Source: Fen-1254 sp963769605 (lineage in GTDB: Bacteria > Bacteroidota > Ignavibacteria > UBA10030). From it: a stretch of 64,000 bases of DNA. The stretch spans positions 310,001 to 374,000 of the forward strand of contig CAVYML010000002.1 in NCBI GenBank assembly GCA_963769605.1, read 5' to 3'. A program made the translations under genes and the position numbers. Positions 35,352-44,662 of this stretch are shown here, piece by piece; position 1 is the first letter of the stretch, and every line of letters starts with the position of its first letter. Below the pieces are notes generated by a model that ran no database searches, was not told where the DNA came from, and saw only the letters and a program-made list of their open reading frames with translations.

Positions 35352-36988
35352 AGCGATATCTCACAAAAATAATAAGCAACGCATTGAAAGCACTGCCGTA
35401 TGAACACTCTCTGCCTCTGGTTTTCGAGAAACCGAAGAACGAACAGCATGGCGATCTGACGACAAACATTGCAATGCTTCTGGCAAAACTCATAAAAAAA
35501 AATCCACGTCAGGTTGCGCAGGAAATTATCGAAAAGGCGCAGATCGATCCCCGCTCAATCGTTGCAGTCGATATAGCCGGTCCTGGTTTCATTAATTTCA
35601 AATTCGCCGATTCATTTTTTACGACTCAGTTGAAAGAAATTCTGCGGAATCCTGACTCTTATGGAAAAAGTACGCTTGGGGGCGGGAAAAAAACGCAAGT
35701 GGAATTTGTCAGCGCAAATCCGACCGGCCCGCTGAATGTCGGTCACGGCAGGCAAGCGGCCATCGGCGATACGATCGCTAATCTGCTTCAATGGACCGGA
35801 TATGATGTTACGCGTGAATACTACTATAATAACGCCGGCCGACAGATGCGGGTCCTTGCTGAGTCGACGTATGCACGATATCGGCAATTATTCGATCCAG
35901 ATTACCCCTTTCCGGAAGACGGATATCAGGGAGATTACATTTGCGAAATAGCAGAACATGTGCGTGAAAAAGAATCGGATCGTCTTCTTTCGCTTTCGGA
36001 AGAAGAAGCTTTGACTTGCTGCAAGGAACATGCTGAGGGACAACTCTTTTCATCGATCAAAAAAGTCCTGGCACGCATGGGCATTGTCCATGACGTTTTC
36101 TATAATGAAGATTCTTTGTATACAACGGGGAAGATTAATGAAGTTATTGAGGATTTTCGGAAGCTGGGACTGGTTTATGAACAGGACAGTGCACTTTGGT
36201 TGAAAGCGACAGCCTTGGGTTTGGAACAGGATCGCGTCATCGTCAAATCGAGCGGAGAGCCGACGTATCGCCTGCCGGACATTGCGTATCACCGCGAAAA
36301 ATTTCGCAGGGGATTCGATTTGATTGTCGATGTTTTCGGTGCCGATCATATCGCGACGATACCGGACGTCCTTGCCGGCATCAAGGCGCTCGGCTACGAT
36401 CCCAAAAAAGTCAAAGTCGTTATTCATCAATTCGTAACGCTGCTTCGGGATGGGGAACAGGTAAAGATGTCGAAACGTCTTGCAAATTTTGTGACACTCG
36501 ATGAATTGATCGACGAGGTTGGTTCCGATGCAGTTCGATTTTTCTTTCTCATGCGGTCGATTTCAAGCCATCTTGAGTTCGACCTGAATCTTGCCAAAGA
36601 ACAATCCGAAAAGAATCCTGTATATTATCTGCAGTACGCGCATGCGCGGATTGCTAGCATTCTGCGCTTTGCCCAGAACCAGGGATTGTTCTCTTTGGAA
36701 AATGCCGATTTTCAATTATTAAAAGAAGAATCGGAAATTGCGCTTGTTAAGCTTCTTCTCGATTTTCCTGAGACAGTCGCTTTATCGGCTGAGAGCTGTG
36801 AGCCGCATCGTCTGACGACATATTTGAGGGAAGTTGCTGAGGGATTTCACCGATTTTATCATGATCACCGTGTCGTGCTTCCTGATGCCGAACTTTCCAA
36901 AGCCCGTCTGGGCTTGTGCCTTGCGTCAAAGACTGTAATCGCCAATGGCTGCAGGATCCTCGGCATCTCAGTGCCGGAAAAAATGTAG
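35348..36988 (+). CDS. argS: Arginine-tRNA ligase
   Basis: 546 residues, class I synthetase. An N-terminal Arg-tRNA synthetase additional domain is followed by the HIGH-type motif in SANPTGPLNVGHGRQAAIGD (about 131), the KMSKS equivalent VKMSKRLANFVT (about 374), and the C-terminal DALR anticodon-binding domain (about 430-546) ending LGISVPEKM. It charges tRNA-Arg with arginine in the cytoplasm. An ATGA overlap links it to rsfS. A terminator follows at 37100. Confidence 0.97.
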   Translation: MKRYLTKIISNALKALPYEHSLPLVFEKPKNEQHGDLTTNIAMLLAKLIKKNPRQVAQEIIEKAQIDPRSIVAVDIAGPGFINFKFADSFFTTQLKEILRNPDSYGKSTLGGGKKTQVEFVSANPTGPLNVGHGRQAAIGDTIANLLQWTGYDVTREYYYNNAGRQMRVLAESTYARYRQLFDPDYPFPEDGYQGDYICEIAEHVREKESDRLLSLSEEEALTCCKEHAEGQLFSSIKKVLARMGIVHDVFYNEDSLYTTGKINEVIEDFRKLGLVYEQDSALWLKATALGLEQDRVIVKSSGEPTYRLPDIAYHREKFRRGFDLIVDVFGADHIATIPDVLAGIKALGYDPKKVKVVIHQFVTLLRDGEQVKMSKRLANFVTLDELIDEVGSDAVRFFFLMRSISSHLEFDLNLAKEQSEKNPVYYLQYAHARIASILRFAQNQGLFSLENADFQLLKEESEIALVKLLLDFPETVALSAESCEPHRLTTYLREVAEGFHRFYHDHRVVLPDAELSKARLGLCLASKTVIANGCRILGISVPEKM

Positions 36989-37099
36989 ACAGGTGTTGAC
37001 AATGATGTGATTTATTTTTAGTTTTCTTATAATCTCATAACTTATTGAAGGCGAATACCTCACCACAATTGTTACCTCTTGATACCTGCGTATAAAAGT

Positions 37100-37138
37100 C
37101 CGGAAGAGTCAATCTCATTCCGGCATTTGGTTTTTCTT
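37100..37138 (+). terminator. Intrinsic terminator after argS
   Basis: CCGGAAGAG-TCAAT-CTC-A-TTCCGG forms a 9-bp stem with one bulged A, followed by CATTTGGTTTTTCTTT. It closes the argS transcription unit before the polysaccharide locus. Confidence 0.7.
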
Positions 37139-37200
37139 TCAATATCAGTATAAATTTTTTGATACAAGCAGTTTCTTACTTACATCAAAGGCTTGTCATT

Positions 37201-37677
37201 ATGCATTTTAGCGATGGAAATATTGACGGTGTGGTTCTTATGCCATACAAGAAGAATACGGATAAACGCGGATGGCTTGTCGAGCTGTTCCGAACCGATG
37301 AACTTGATGAATCTCTGGCGCCTGCCATGGCGTACGTTTCCGCAACGATTCCGGGAATTACACGCGGCCCGCATGAACATATCGATCAGACAGATTTCTT
37401 CGGTTTTATCGGGCCGTCGACATTTAAAGTGTATCTCTGGGATGCACGAAAACATTCTTCCACGTACGGCAAACGAATGGTTTTTTTGGCAGGAGAAGCC
37501 GATCCTATGGCCGTTGTTATCCCTCCGGGCATCGTTCATGCATATCGCAATGTCGGGACGGAAGATGGATGGGTCTTCAATGGGCCGAATCGCCTATATG
37601 CCGGCAAAGGAAAGAAAGAAAAAGTCGATGAAATTCGTCATGAAGAAGAGAACAATTCACCCTATATCATAGATTAG
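37201..37677 (+). CDS. RmlC-like cupin sugar epimerase
   Basis: 158 residues from the ATG at 37201, the first plausible start; a TTG frame to 37159 has no support. It is related to dTDP-4-dehydrorhamnose 3,5-epimerase but belongs to a shorter branch: the RmlC core RGLHxQ is RGPHEHIDQTDFFGF here, followed by FKVYLWDARKHSSTYGKR and IPPGIVHAYRNVG. A 3,5- or single epimerase acting on a dTDP-4-keto-hexose is likely, since the dehydratase gene rfbB follows 14 nt later. Substrate and product are not decidable. It is the first gene of the polysaccharide locus. Confidence 0.75.
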   Translation: MHFSDGNIDGVVLMPYKKNTDKRGWLVELFRTDELDESLAPAMAYVSATIPGITRGPHEHIDQTDFFGFIGPSTFKVYLWDARKHSSTYGKRMVFLAGEADPMAVVIPPGIVHAYRNVGTEDGWVFNGPNRLYAGKGKKEKVDEIRHEEENNSPYIID

Positions 37678-37691
37678 TTGAGAGAATTTTC

Positions 37692-38720
37692 ATGAATGTG
37701 TTTGTGACCGGCGGAGCCGGATTTATCGGAAGTAATTTTATACGTTACAATCTGGAAAATCATCCTGAATATCGAATTATTAACTATGATAAGCTCACCT
37801 ATGCTGGGAATCTAGAAAACCTTTCGGGAGTTGAAAAGAACCCTTCTTATATTTTTGAAAAAGGAGATATTTGCGATAGAGAGAATGTACTGCGCTGCTT
37901 GAAAGACTATCAAATAGATATGATCGTGCATTTTGCAGCGGAATCGCACGTCGACCGTAGTATTTTGGGATCGGCAGAATTTGTACAGACAAATATTGTA
38001 GGTACCAGCGTTTTGCTCGATGCCGCAAAAGAGGTCGGCATCGGGCGTTTCCTTCAGGTTTCGACTGATGAAGTCTACGGGTCGCTCGGAGGTTCGGGAT
38101 TTTTTACGGAAACAACTCCATTGCATCCGAATAGTCCTTATTCTGCGAGCAAAGCGTCGGCCGATATGCTGGCATTGGCATACCAGCATACCTTTGGATT
38201 GCCGGTCGTTGTAACGCGCTGTTCCAACAATTACGGCCCGTACCAATTTCCCGAAAAATTGATTCCGCTGATGATCGTAAACGCTTTGCATGATAAACCT
38301 TTGCCTGTATACGGCGACGGCATGAATGTCCGGGATTGGCTGCACGTTCTGGATCATTGTTCAGCAATCGATGCCGTTTTACAGCGGGGAACTATCGGTG
38401 AAGTGTATAATATCGGCGGCAATAATGAAAAAGCGAATCTTGAAATTGTGCGATTGATTCTAAAAAATCTCAATAAGCTTGAATCACTCATTACCTATGT
38501 AACAGACAGACTTGGGCATGATCGTCGGTATGCCATCGATTCGAGCAAGATTCAGCATGAATTGAATTGGAAGCCGTCTTACACATTCGAGCGCGGCATG
38601 AGTGAAACGATTGAATGGTATAAAGACCATACATCCTGGTGGGAGCGAATCATCAGCGGCGAGTATAAAGAGTATTATAAAAACTTGTATGGAAATCGGA
38701 AAGTCATAGCGGACAAATAA
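37692..38720 (+). CDS. rfbB: dTDP-glucose 4,6-dehydratase
   Basis: 342 residues of the extended short-chain dehydrogenase family. TGGAGFIGSNFIRY binds NAD, HFAAESHVDRSI is the RmlB signature, STDEVYGSLG carries the Thr-Asp-Glu active residues and YSASKASADMLAL the Tyr-Lys pair. RLGHDRRYAIDSSKI is typical near the C-terminus. It converts dTDP-glucose to dTDP-4-keto-6-deoxyglucose, precursor of rhamnose and several amino or deoxy sugars. rfbA and rfbD are absent from the window. Start at 37692 follows GAGAGAA. Confidence 0.95.
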   Translation: MNVFVTGGAGFIGSNFIRYNLENHPEYRIINYDKLTYAGNLENLSGVEKNPSYIFEKGDICDRENVLRCLKDYQIDMIVHFAAESHVDRSILGSAEFVQTNIVGTSVLLDAAKEVGIGRFLQVSTDEVYGSLGGSGFFTETTPLHPNSPYSASKASADMLALAYQHTFGLPVVVTRCSNNYGPYQFPEKLIPLMIVNALHDKPLPVYGDGMNVRDWLHVLDHCSAIDAVLQRGTIGEVYNIGGNNEKANLEIVRLILKNLNKLESLITYVTDRLGHDRRYAIDSSKIQHELNWKPSYTFERGMSETIEWYKDHTSWWERIISGEYKEYYKNLYGNRKVIADK

Positions 38721-38751
38721 TTTATTATATAATGCAAATTAGGGAAACACT

Positions 38752-40410
38752 ATGAGCGATAGAAGGTTGCAAATAGCAATTTTAATTTTTCTCAATTTTG
38801 CCGTATCCACAGTTTTATTTTGTCAGGATGAAGACAAGAAACTCGAGGATTCACGGAAAGGAGCTACAGATTTCCATATGGAATCTACTGATTTCAATAT
38901 GGAAACCACTGATTTCCAAAAAATGAATAGAGGAATAATGAAGGATACAACTGATGTATCCACATTTCCGGCATATGAGGGGATTATTAATCCGGATTTT
39001 TATTTTTTAGGACCTTCGGATGTCCTTTCCGTTAATATTTGGATTAGTCCTCCATTTAGTTTTAATCCTGCGGTAACTCCCGAAGGTATGCTGCTTGTTC
39101 CGACTGTCGGAGAAGTGTATGTTGCGGGTCTTACACTGACTCAAGCGAAAAAGAAAATAATTTCAGAAATTCAAAAAAAATATTTATCAGGAAAGCCAAC
39201 GGTGACGCTGATGCGTCCAAGAAAAGTAATTGTTACGGTCGATGGGTCCGTCGTTCCATATAAGGTAACGTTGTATGCGACACAAAGAATTGAAGCCGCT
39301 CTCAGAGCGGCTAAAGTATCGATAAACATTAGAAATATCATAGTGAAAAGGCTCGATCATTCAGAGCAGCGTGTTGATGTTCTAAAATTTTATGCAACAA
39401 AAGATGAACAATGGAATCCCTATGTCCGGGAAGGGGATGAAATAGTTGTCCCGCGAATTGATGGGAATAAGAATACGATTGCAATTTTTGGTGGGGTTCA
39501 AGTTCAGGGAATGTACGATTATGTTGAAGGTGACACATTCTTAGATATCATCGCGCTTGCCCACGGTTTTACACGTCGGGCTCGTCAGGACAGCATCCTT
39601 TTGTATCGATATGATTCGACCGGTAGCAGAGTTTATAGCAGTGTCATAGATGCGAATGCAATTAAAGGCGGGCGTGCAGAAAATATTCCTTTGATGCGAT
39701 TCGATAAAATCGTAGTGCAGGAACAATATGAACCGAAGGAGAGCTATCACGTCACGGTCAAAGGCGAAGTTATATATCCGGGTGTTTATCCTATAGAACG
39801 TGAAAAGACGCATCTCTCCGCCATTCTTAAGCTTGCCGGCGGCTTTACACAATACGCGGCCATATCAAATGCCGAAGTTCAACGTGAAATAGTATCGCCT
39901 CCAAAATATGAAAAAACACTCAATTTCAGAGGATTATCATACGACGATGACAGCTTAAATTATAATGCTGAAAGTGAATTACTGAGGACACATCAAGTTG
40001 CGAGTGTAGACTTTAAGAAACTTATTTTCGATAAAGATACATCCGAAGATATTGTTCTTTTCCCGGGCGACACAATTGTTATTCCATCATCGATGAACAA
40101 TGTATATGTTTTCGGCCAAGTCGTTACCACAGGTAATGTGCCATATATTTCAGGAAAAGATTTCGAATATTATCTTCAGCGGGCAGGCGGTGTCACCGAT
40201 GCGGCACGTACGGGCGATATTATGATCATTAAACATACTACACGCCAATGGATGAAACCCGACGAGACGAAAATCGAAGAGAATGACTATATATGGGTGC
40301 CTAAAAAAATGGGTAGACCCTTTGCGTATTATCTCAATATTGTTTCGCAAGTCGCAGGAATACTTGGTACGACCGCAACATTTGTATTGTTGGCGATACA
40401 GTTGAAATAA
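38752..40410 (+). CDS. Polysaccharide export protein with SLBB domains (Wza-like)
   Basis: 552 residues. An N-terminal signal (IAILIFLNFAVSTVLFC) ends at a Cys, possibly a lipoprotein site. Then comes a short threefold TDFxME repeat (residues about 39-59), the poly_export domain (FYFLGPSDVLSVNIW to SGKPTVTLMRPRK) and three SLBB-type segments (VQVQGMYDYVEGDTFLDII, VKGEVIYPGVYPIEREKTHL, VFGQVVTTGNVPYISGKDF). A C-terminal helix (AGILGTTATFVLLAIQL) could span the outer membrane as in Wza. It should form the export channel for the polysaccharide made by the following genes. The Wzz-like gene follows 47 nt later. Confidence 0.9.
   Translation: MSDRRLQIAILIFLNFAVSTVLFCQDEDKKLEDSRKGATDFHMESTDFNMETTDFQKMNRGIMKDTTDVSTFPAYEGIINPDFYFLGPSDVLSVNIWISPPFSFNPAVTPEGMLLVPTVGEVYVAGLTLTQAKKKIISEIQKKYLSGKPTVTLMRPRKVIVTVDGSVVPYKVTLYATQRIEAALRAAKVSINIRNIIVKRLDHSEQRVDVLKFYATKDEQWNPYVREGDEIVVPRIDGNKNTIAIFGGVQVQGMYDYVEGDTFLDIIALAHGFTRRARQDSILLYRYDSTGSRVYSSVIDANAIKGGRAENIPLMRFDKIVVQEQYEPKESYHVTVKGEVIYPGVYPIEREKTHLSAILKLAGGFTQYAAISNAEVQREIVSPPKYEKTLNFRGLSYDDDSLNYNAESELLRTHQVASVDFKKLIFDKDTSEDIVLFPGDTIVIPSSMNNVYVFGQVVTTGNVPYISGKDFEYYLQRAGGVTDAARTGDIMIIKHTTRQWMKPDETKIEENDYIWVPKKMGRPFAYYLNIVSQVAGILGTTATFVLLAIQLK
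38866..38928 (+). repeat. In-frame 21-nt tandem repeat, three units
   Basis: Three 7-codon units encode TDFHMES, TDFNMET and TDFQKMN just after the signal region of the export protein. The unit number may vary by slippage without breaking the frame. Confidence 0.75.
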
Positions 40411-40457
40411 AAGGTCAGTAAGCAATTATTTCGAAATTTAAATAATATGGAATTGAA

Positions 40458-41726
40458 ATGATAGACAAAAACTCAGTTGAGCCTACGAGTATTAAAACTG
40501 ATAATCAGATACCTGCAAACAGCTTGATTGATTTCCTGACTATTGTCACAAAGTATAGAAAATTCATTTCTCGTTTTGTCCTCTTTTGTACTGTGGGGAC
40601 AATAATAATTGCACTGCTTTTGCCTAAATGGTACAAATCTATTGCCTCTGTATTTCCAGCTGAAAAGGCCGATCTATTAGGAGGGTTAGAAGGAATCGCA
40701 TCGCTTGCTAAATCCTTCTCACCTTCAAAAGCGCTTTCCTCGTTAGGTTCAAATCCGGAATCTGATCGCTATCTCGCAATTCTCAAAAGCGCCACAGTTT
40801 TAAATGCGATTATTCAGAAATTTGATTTAGTGCATGTTTATGACATTACTTCCTATCCGGAGGAGAAGACTGTAAAAGAACTACTCGACAATGTTGAATT
40901 TAAGGTCGAAGATGAAGGTAATATTACTATTACAGTGTATGACAGGGAACCACAACGTGCAGCAAATATGGCAAATTATTTTGTTGAAATGCTAAATAAG
41001 ACTAATACAGAGTTGCAGGTACAAAACGCTCGAGGTAATCGTCAATTTATTGAAGAAAGATATAAAAAAAATCTTTCCGATCTTGCAAATGCAGAAGACT
41101 CTTTAAAATTATTTCAAAAGAAATATGGAGTCGTAGCATTACCCGAACAGATGGAAGCATCTATAAAAGCGGCTGCAGAGATTACAGGGCAGCTTACCTT
41201 AAAAGAAGTCCAGGCAAATGTTCTGCGGAGAACTCAGTCGATCGACAACCCTACGTTAATCGAAACACAAATTGAGATAGATGAACTGCGCAATCAAATT
41301 TCACAGATGAATGAAGGGACAAAGATTTCAAGGGATAAGATGAAAGTATTTGTTCCTTTTAATAAATTACCCGATCTCGGGAGTGAGTATATACGTTGGT
41401 TCCGTGATGTGGAAATACAATACAAAATTCTTCAATTCTTAACACCTTTATTTGAACAAGCAAAAGTCGAAGAAAACCGGCAAACACCATCTGTTCTTAT
41501 TCTTGATAAGGCGGCGCCGGCGGAAAGAAAGGCAAAACCCAAAGTGTCTCTCTACGCACTCCTTGCGTTTGTTATTTCAACTATGGCGTCATTGTTTGTT
41601 ATCTTCAGTTGTGAAGGAATAATCCGTGTTCGAAAGGTAGATCCGATGAAGTTCGATGCCATAGTTTTGTTCCTTAGATCGGATTGGTTTGGTTTGAGAT
41701 GGAACAAGAATGCAGAGCAAAAATAA
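40458..41726 (+). CDS. Chain-length determinant protein (Wzz/GNVR type)
   Basis: 422 residues. TM1 (about 42-60, FCTVGTIIIALLLPKWYKS) is followed by the Wzz fold, a long periplasmic coiled coil (RQFIEERYKKNLSDLANAED, then VVALPEQMEASIKAAAEI), and a PxxP-type segment LILDKAAPAERKAKPK before TM2 (YALLAFVISTMASLFVIF). It controls polymer length of surface polysaccharide made by Wzy. No tyrosine-kinase domain is attached. Confidence 0.88.
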   Translation: MIDKNSVEPTSIKTDNQIPANSLIDFLTIVTKYRKFISRFVLFCTVGTIIIALLLPKWYKSIASVFPAEKADLLGGLEGIASLAKSFSPSKALSSLGSNPESDRYLAILKSATVLNAIIQKFDLVHVYDITSYPEEKTVKELLDNVEFKVEDEGNITITVYDREPQRAANMANYFVEMLNKTNTELQVQNARGNRQFIEERYKKNLSDLANAEDSLKLFQKKYGVVALPEQMEASIKAAAEITGQLTLKEVQANVLRRTQSIDNPTLIETQIEIDELRNQISQMNEGTKISRDKMKVFVPFNKLPDLGSEYIRWFRDVEIQYKILQFLTPLFEQAKVEENRQTPSVLILDKAAPAERKAKPKVSLYALLAFVISTMASLFVIFSCEGIIRVRKVDPMKFDAIVLFLRSDWFGLRWNKNAEQK

Positions 41727-41835
41727 ACAAATAATACGACACAGCTTTCGAAGTTTCGTCCTTGAATATAGGTGCTTCATTTTGAAAGCTTTCTCGATAT
41801 GGATTAGATAATTCCCATTGGAATATTAAGCGAAC

Positions 41836-43353
41836 ATGATAAAAAGTAAAAAGTCGCGTGCTCATAATGTTTTGCTTAACTTCTTCGGACTAATAATCCC
41901 TTTGATTGTGGGAGTATTTTCAATACCCTATGTAATTCGAGGGTTGGGAGTGGAGAGCTTTGGAATTCTCTCTCTCGCATGGATGATTTTAACGTATCTC
42001 ACTTTTTTTGATTTAGGATTGGGACGCGCAGCAACAAAATTTATTGCTGAGAGATTAAAAATCGGGTCGATAACAGATCTCCAAGAATTATTTTGGACGG
42101 CAAGTTGTATTAATTTCGTCATTGGTTGTGTCATAGGCTTAATTGTTGCGTGGTTAACACCTTTTTTTGCAGAAAAAATATTCCATATATCACCGGAGTT
42201 AATTGGCAAAACGAAAATTGTGTTTTATATCCTCGCCGGTTCTTGTCCGATGCTTTTCGTATCCACAACTTTTAGAGGAGCATTAGAAGCCGCACAACGG
42301 TTTGAATATATAAATATCGTGGTGGTTATTTCTAATTCACTTACATTCTTGCTTCCGGTTATTGGATTGCTCTTTGGCTTTGATTTACGTGGAATTGTGC
42401 TTCTTCTCATGATTGCCAAGGTTTGTAGTGTCATTGTATATCTCATAATTAATTTCAAGGTATTTCCAAGTCTCATAAATAATATGTCTTTTAATTTCAA
42501 TATTGCTGTACGTTTGTTCTCATTTGGAGGCTGGGTGAGTATCTCAAATGTTGTTAGCCCTATCATGACATATCTTGACCGCTTTATTATCGGTTCGGTC
42601 ATTTCCGTCACTGCTGTGGCCTATTATACTGCGCCATATGAGATGATTACAAAATTATGGATTCTACCTACAAGTTTAACGCTGACTTTGTTCCCATCAT
42701 TTGGCTCTGTTCTAACTATCGAACAAGCAAACCTTGCAGGGCTCTATTCACGTTCTGTAAAGATCCTTTTTTTAATGATAGCTCCAGTCGTAGCAATATT
42801 GATTTTGTTCGCAAATGATATTCTAACGTTATGGCTGGGATTGAATTTCGCTTCAATGAGTACGGCGGTCTTTCAAATTCTGGCGATAGGAATATTGTTG
42901 AATTCTCTGGCACAAATTCCGTACGCGCTTATTCAGGGACTCGGTCGTCCGGACATTACGGCAAAATGTCATCTGTTTGAGTTGATATTATATGTTCCGC
43001 TGGTGTGGTTTTTAGTCGCACGAATGGGAATTGTTGGAGGTGCGTTGGCATGGAGTACACGCGCCATGCTTGATTCGGTACTTCTGTATGTCGCATCAAC
43101 CAAATTTGTGAAATTTCGATTGCTTTTTAATAATGGAATAAAGCGAGGTTTCAGTGTGGTTGCGATAATGAGTTGTATATTATTGATGATATTTATTCTA
43201 AATATAGCTACTACGGCAAAAATTGTGATAACCGTAACGACAATGATTCTTTTTTGTTTTTCATTGTGGCATTACGTTTTGGACACTTGGGAAAGAGAAT
43301 ATATAATCGCCACGGCTCACAATTTAAGACATAACGCAATTGGAAAAATATGA
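41836..43353 (+). CDS. Oligosaccharide flippase, Wzx type
   Basis: 505 residues with about 14 membrane segments. IPLIVGVFSIPYVIRGLG near the start, FDLGLGRAATKFIAE and the central FGGWVSISNVVSPIMTYLDR are typical of the polysaccharide transporter (MOP superfamily) group. It should flip the lipid-linked repeat unit to the periplasmic side for Wzy. The coding sequence is visibly richer in A+T than rfbB or argS. Its stop overlaps the methyltransferase start. Confidence 0.9.
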   Translation: MIKSKKSRAHNVLLNFFGLIIPLIVGVFSIPYVIRGLGVESFGILSLAWMILTYLTFFDLGLGRAATKFIAERLKIGSITDLQELFWTASCINFVIGCVIGLIVAWLTPFFAEKIFHISPELIGKTKIVFYILAGSCPMLFVSTTFRGALEAAQRFEYINIVVVISNSLTFLLPVIGLLFGFDLRGIVLLLMIAKVCSVIVYLIINFKVFPSLINNMSFNFNIAVRLFSFGGWVSISNVVSPIMTYLDRFIIGSVISVTAVAYYTAPYEMITKLWILPTSLTLTLFPSFGSVLTIEQANLAGLYSRSVKILFLMIAPVVAILILFANDILTLWLGLNFASMSTAVFQILAIGILLNSLAQIPYALIQGLGRPDITAKCHLFELILYVPLVWFLVARMGIVGGALAWSTRAMLDSVLLYVASTKFVKFRLLFNNGIKRGFSVVAIMSCILLMIFILNIATTAKIVITVTTMILFCFSLWHYVLDTWEREYIIATAHNLRHNAIGKI

Positions 43354-44399
43354 TGGAAATATCTGAAATACGAACGCAGGATGTAAAAAAATGCTTGCTT
43401 TGTGAAGAGGAAGGAATTCTCTACTATAAAAATTTGCAAGATCGTCTTTTTGATGTTCCAGGTTTATGGAACTTTTGGAAATGTCCTAACTGTGGTCTTA
43501 TTTGGCTAAATCCTCGCCCGGTTGTCAATGATATCGGCAAAACCTACATGACATATTTAACACACAATATTGAAGGTTCTAAGACTAGAATAGAAATTTT
43601 GCAGGATAAAATTGCTCTTCTTATTTTGTTTTCATCTCGTTTGTACAGTAATAAAAACAAAAGAACAATAAGCAATTTCATCTCAGGACGGTTTCTATCT
43701 TTGCTTCCTCTCTTTAGAAATATGGCTCGGCGTTACGTTATGAATTTGTATGGTAAGCCGAAAGAAATGCTTTTGGATGTGGGTTGCGGAAACGGCCAGT
43801 TCCTTGCTGATATGAGAAAGCTCGATTGGGAGGTTGCGGGAGTTGAACCAGATCCCCAAGCCGCTAGAATTGCAATAGATAAATTTAATCTTTGCGTATT
43901 TAGTGGAACACTTTTTCAAGCAAAATATCCTCCAAACTCTTTCGATGCAATAACGATGAAACATGTCATTGAACACATTATAGACCCGCTAGAACTCATT
44001 CGTGAATGTTATAGGATACTCAAACCTGGTGGCAAATTGTCAATAATAACACCCAATGCCGAGAGTTTGCAAAATCGATTGTTTAAATCATCATGGTTTG
44101 AGTTAGACCCTCCGCGCCACCTTCATCTTTTTTCATTATCTACAACAATAAAGCTTTTTGAATTAGCTGTCCCTGCTGGTTTTCAGATCATTGATTTAAG
44201 GTCGATTTCTATAAATTCAGCTCAAGTGAGCATTGGGAGCAGAGCAATTGGAAGTATGGGAAAATGGAATCCGAAGAGATTGTCAACATGGCAAATAATG
44301 GAAGGGGTAATTTTTTGGTTTGTCGAGGAGGTAATGAGGCTGTTTTTACCCAAGTGTGGGGAAGAGATTTTGATGACGGTGATGAAACGTTCAGAATAA
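43350..44399 (+). CDS. SAM-dependent methyltransferase with N-terminal zinc-binding motif
   Basis: 349 residues. The N-terminus has CLLCEEEG and CPNCGLIWLNPRP, a four-Cys metal site common in C-methyltransferases of sugar pathways. The class I methyltransferase core has motif I LLDVGCGNGQFLADM (about 145), DAITMKHVIEHIIDP and LKPGGKLSIITPN. The likely target is a sugar or lipid-linked oligosaccharide of this locus. The ATGA overlap with the flippase gene implies coupling. The 263 nt after it hold no recognisable gene. Confidence 0.85.
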   Translation: MMEISEIRTQDVKKCLLCEEEGILYYKNLQDRLFDVPGLWNFWKCPNCGLIWLNPRPVVNDIGKTYMTYLTHNIEGSKTRIEILQDKIALLILFSSRLYSNKNKRTISNFISGRFLSLLPLFRNMARRYVMNLYGKPKEMLLDVGCGNGQFLADMRKLDWEVAGVEPDPQAARIAIDKFNLCVFSGTLFQAKYPPNSFDAITMKHVIEHIIDPLELIRECYRILKPGGKLSIITPNAESLQNRLFKSSWFELDPPRHLHLFSLSTTIKLFELAVPAGFQIIDLRSISINSAQVSIGSRAIGSMGKWNPKRLSTWQIMEGVIFWFVEEVMRLFLPKCGEEILMTVMKRSE

Positions 44400-44662
44400 A
44401 AGAATGTGAAATACATCGGTAAATTATATTCTTTGCAAAAAATATTCGAATTATGTGTAATGTGCATTTAAAAAAAATGCTCTCTTATAATTGCTGGTTT
44501 TATTCTTTGTTTTTCAAGTTTAATGCAATATCACATAGTAACAATGCTTGAAACGATTGTACACATAGACTCCCGTAAATGATATGTCCTCATTCTGTTG
44601 GTACGTATTGTATCAGCATGTATATCAGAGAGAAAATAAAAGTTTAAATAATATTTTTTTAT

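Noticed and set aside
36996..37033. Promoter TTGACA...TATAAT upstream of the polysaccharide locus
   Set aside because: The spacing between the two boxes is 26 nt, too long for a standard promoter, and it lies before the argS terminator.
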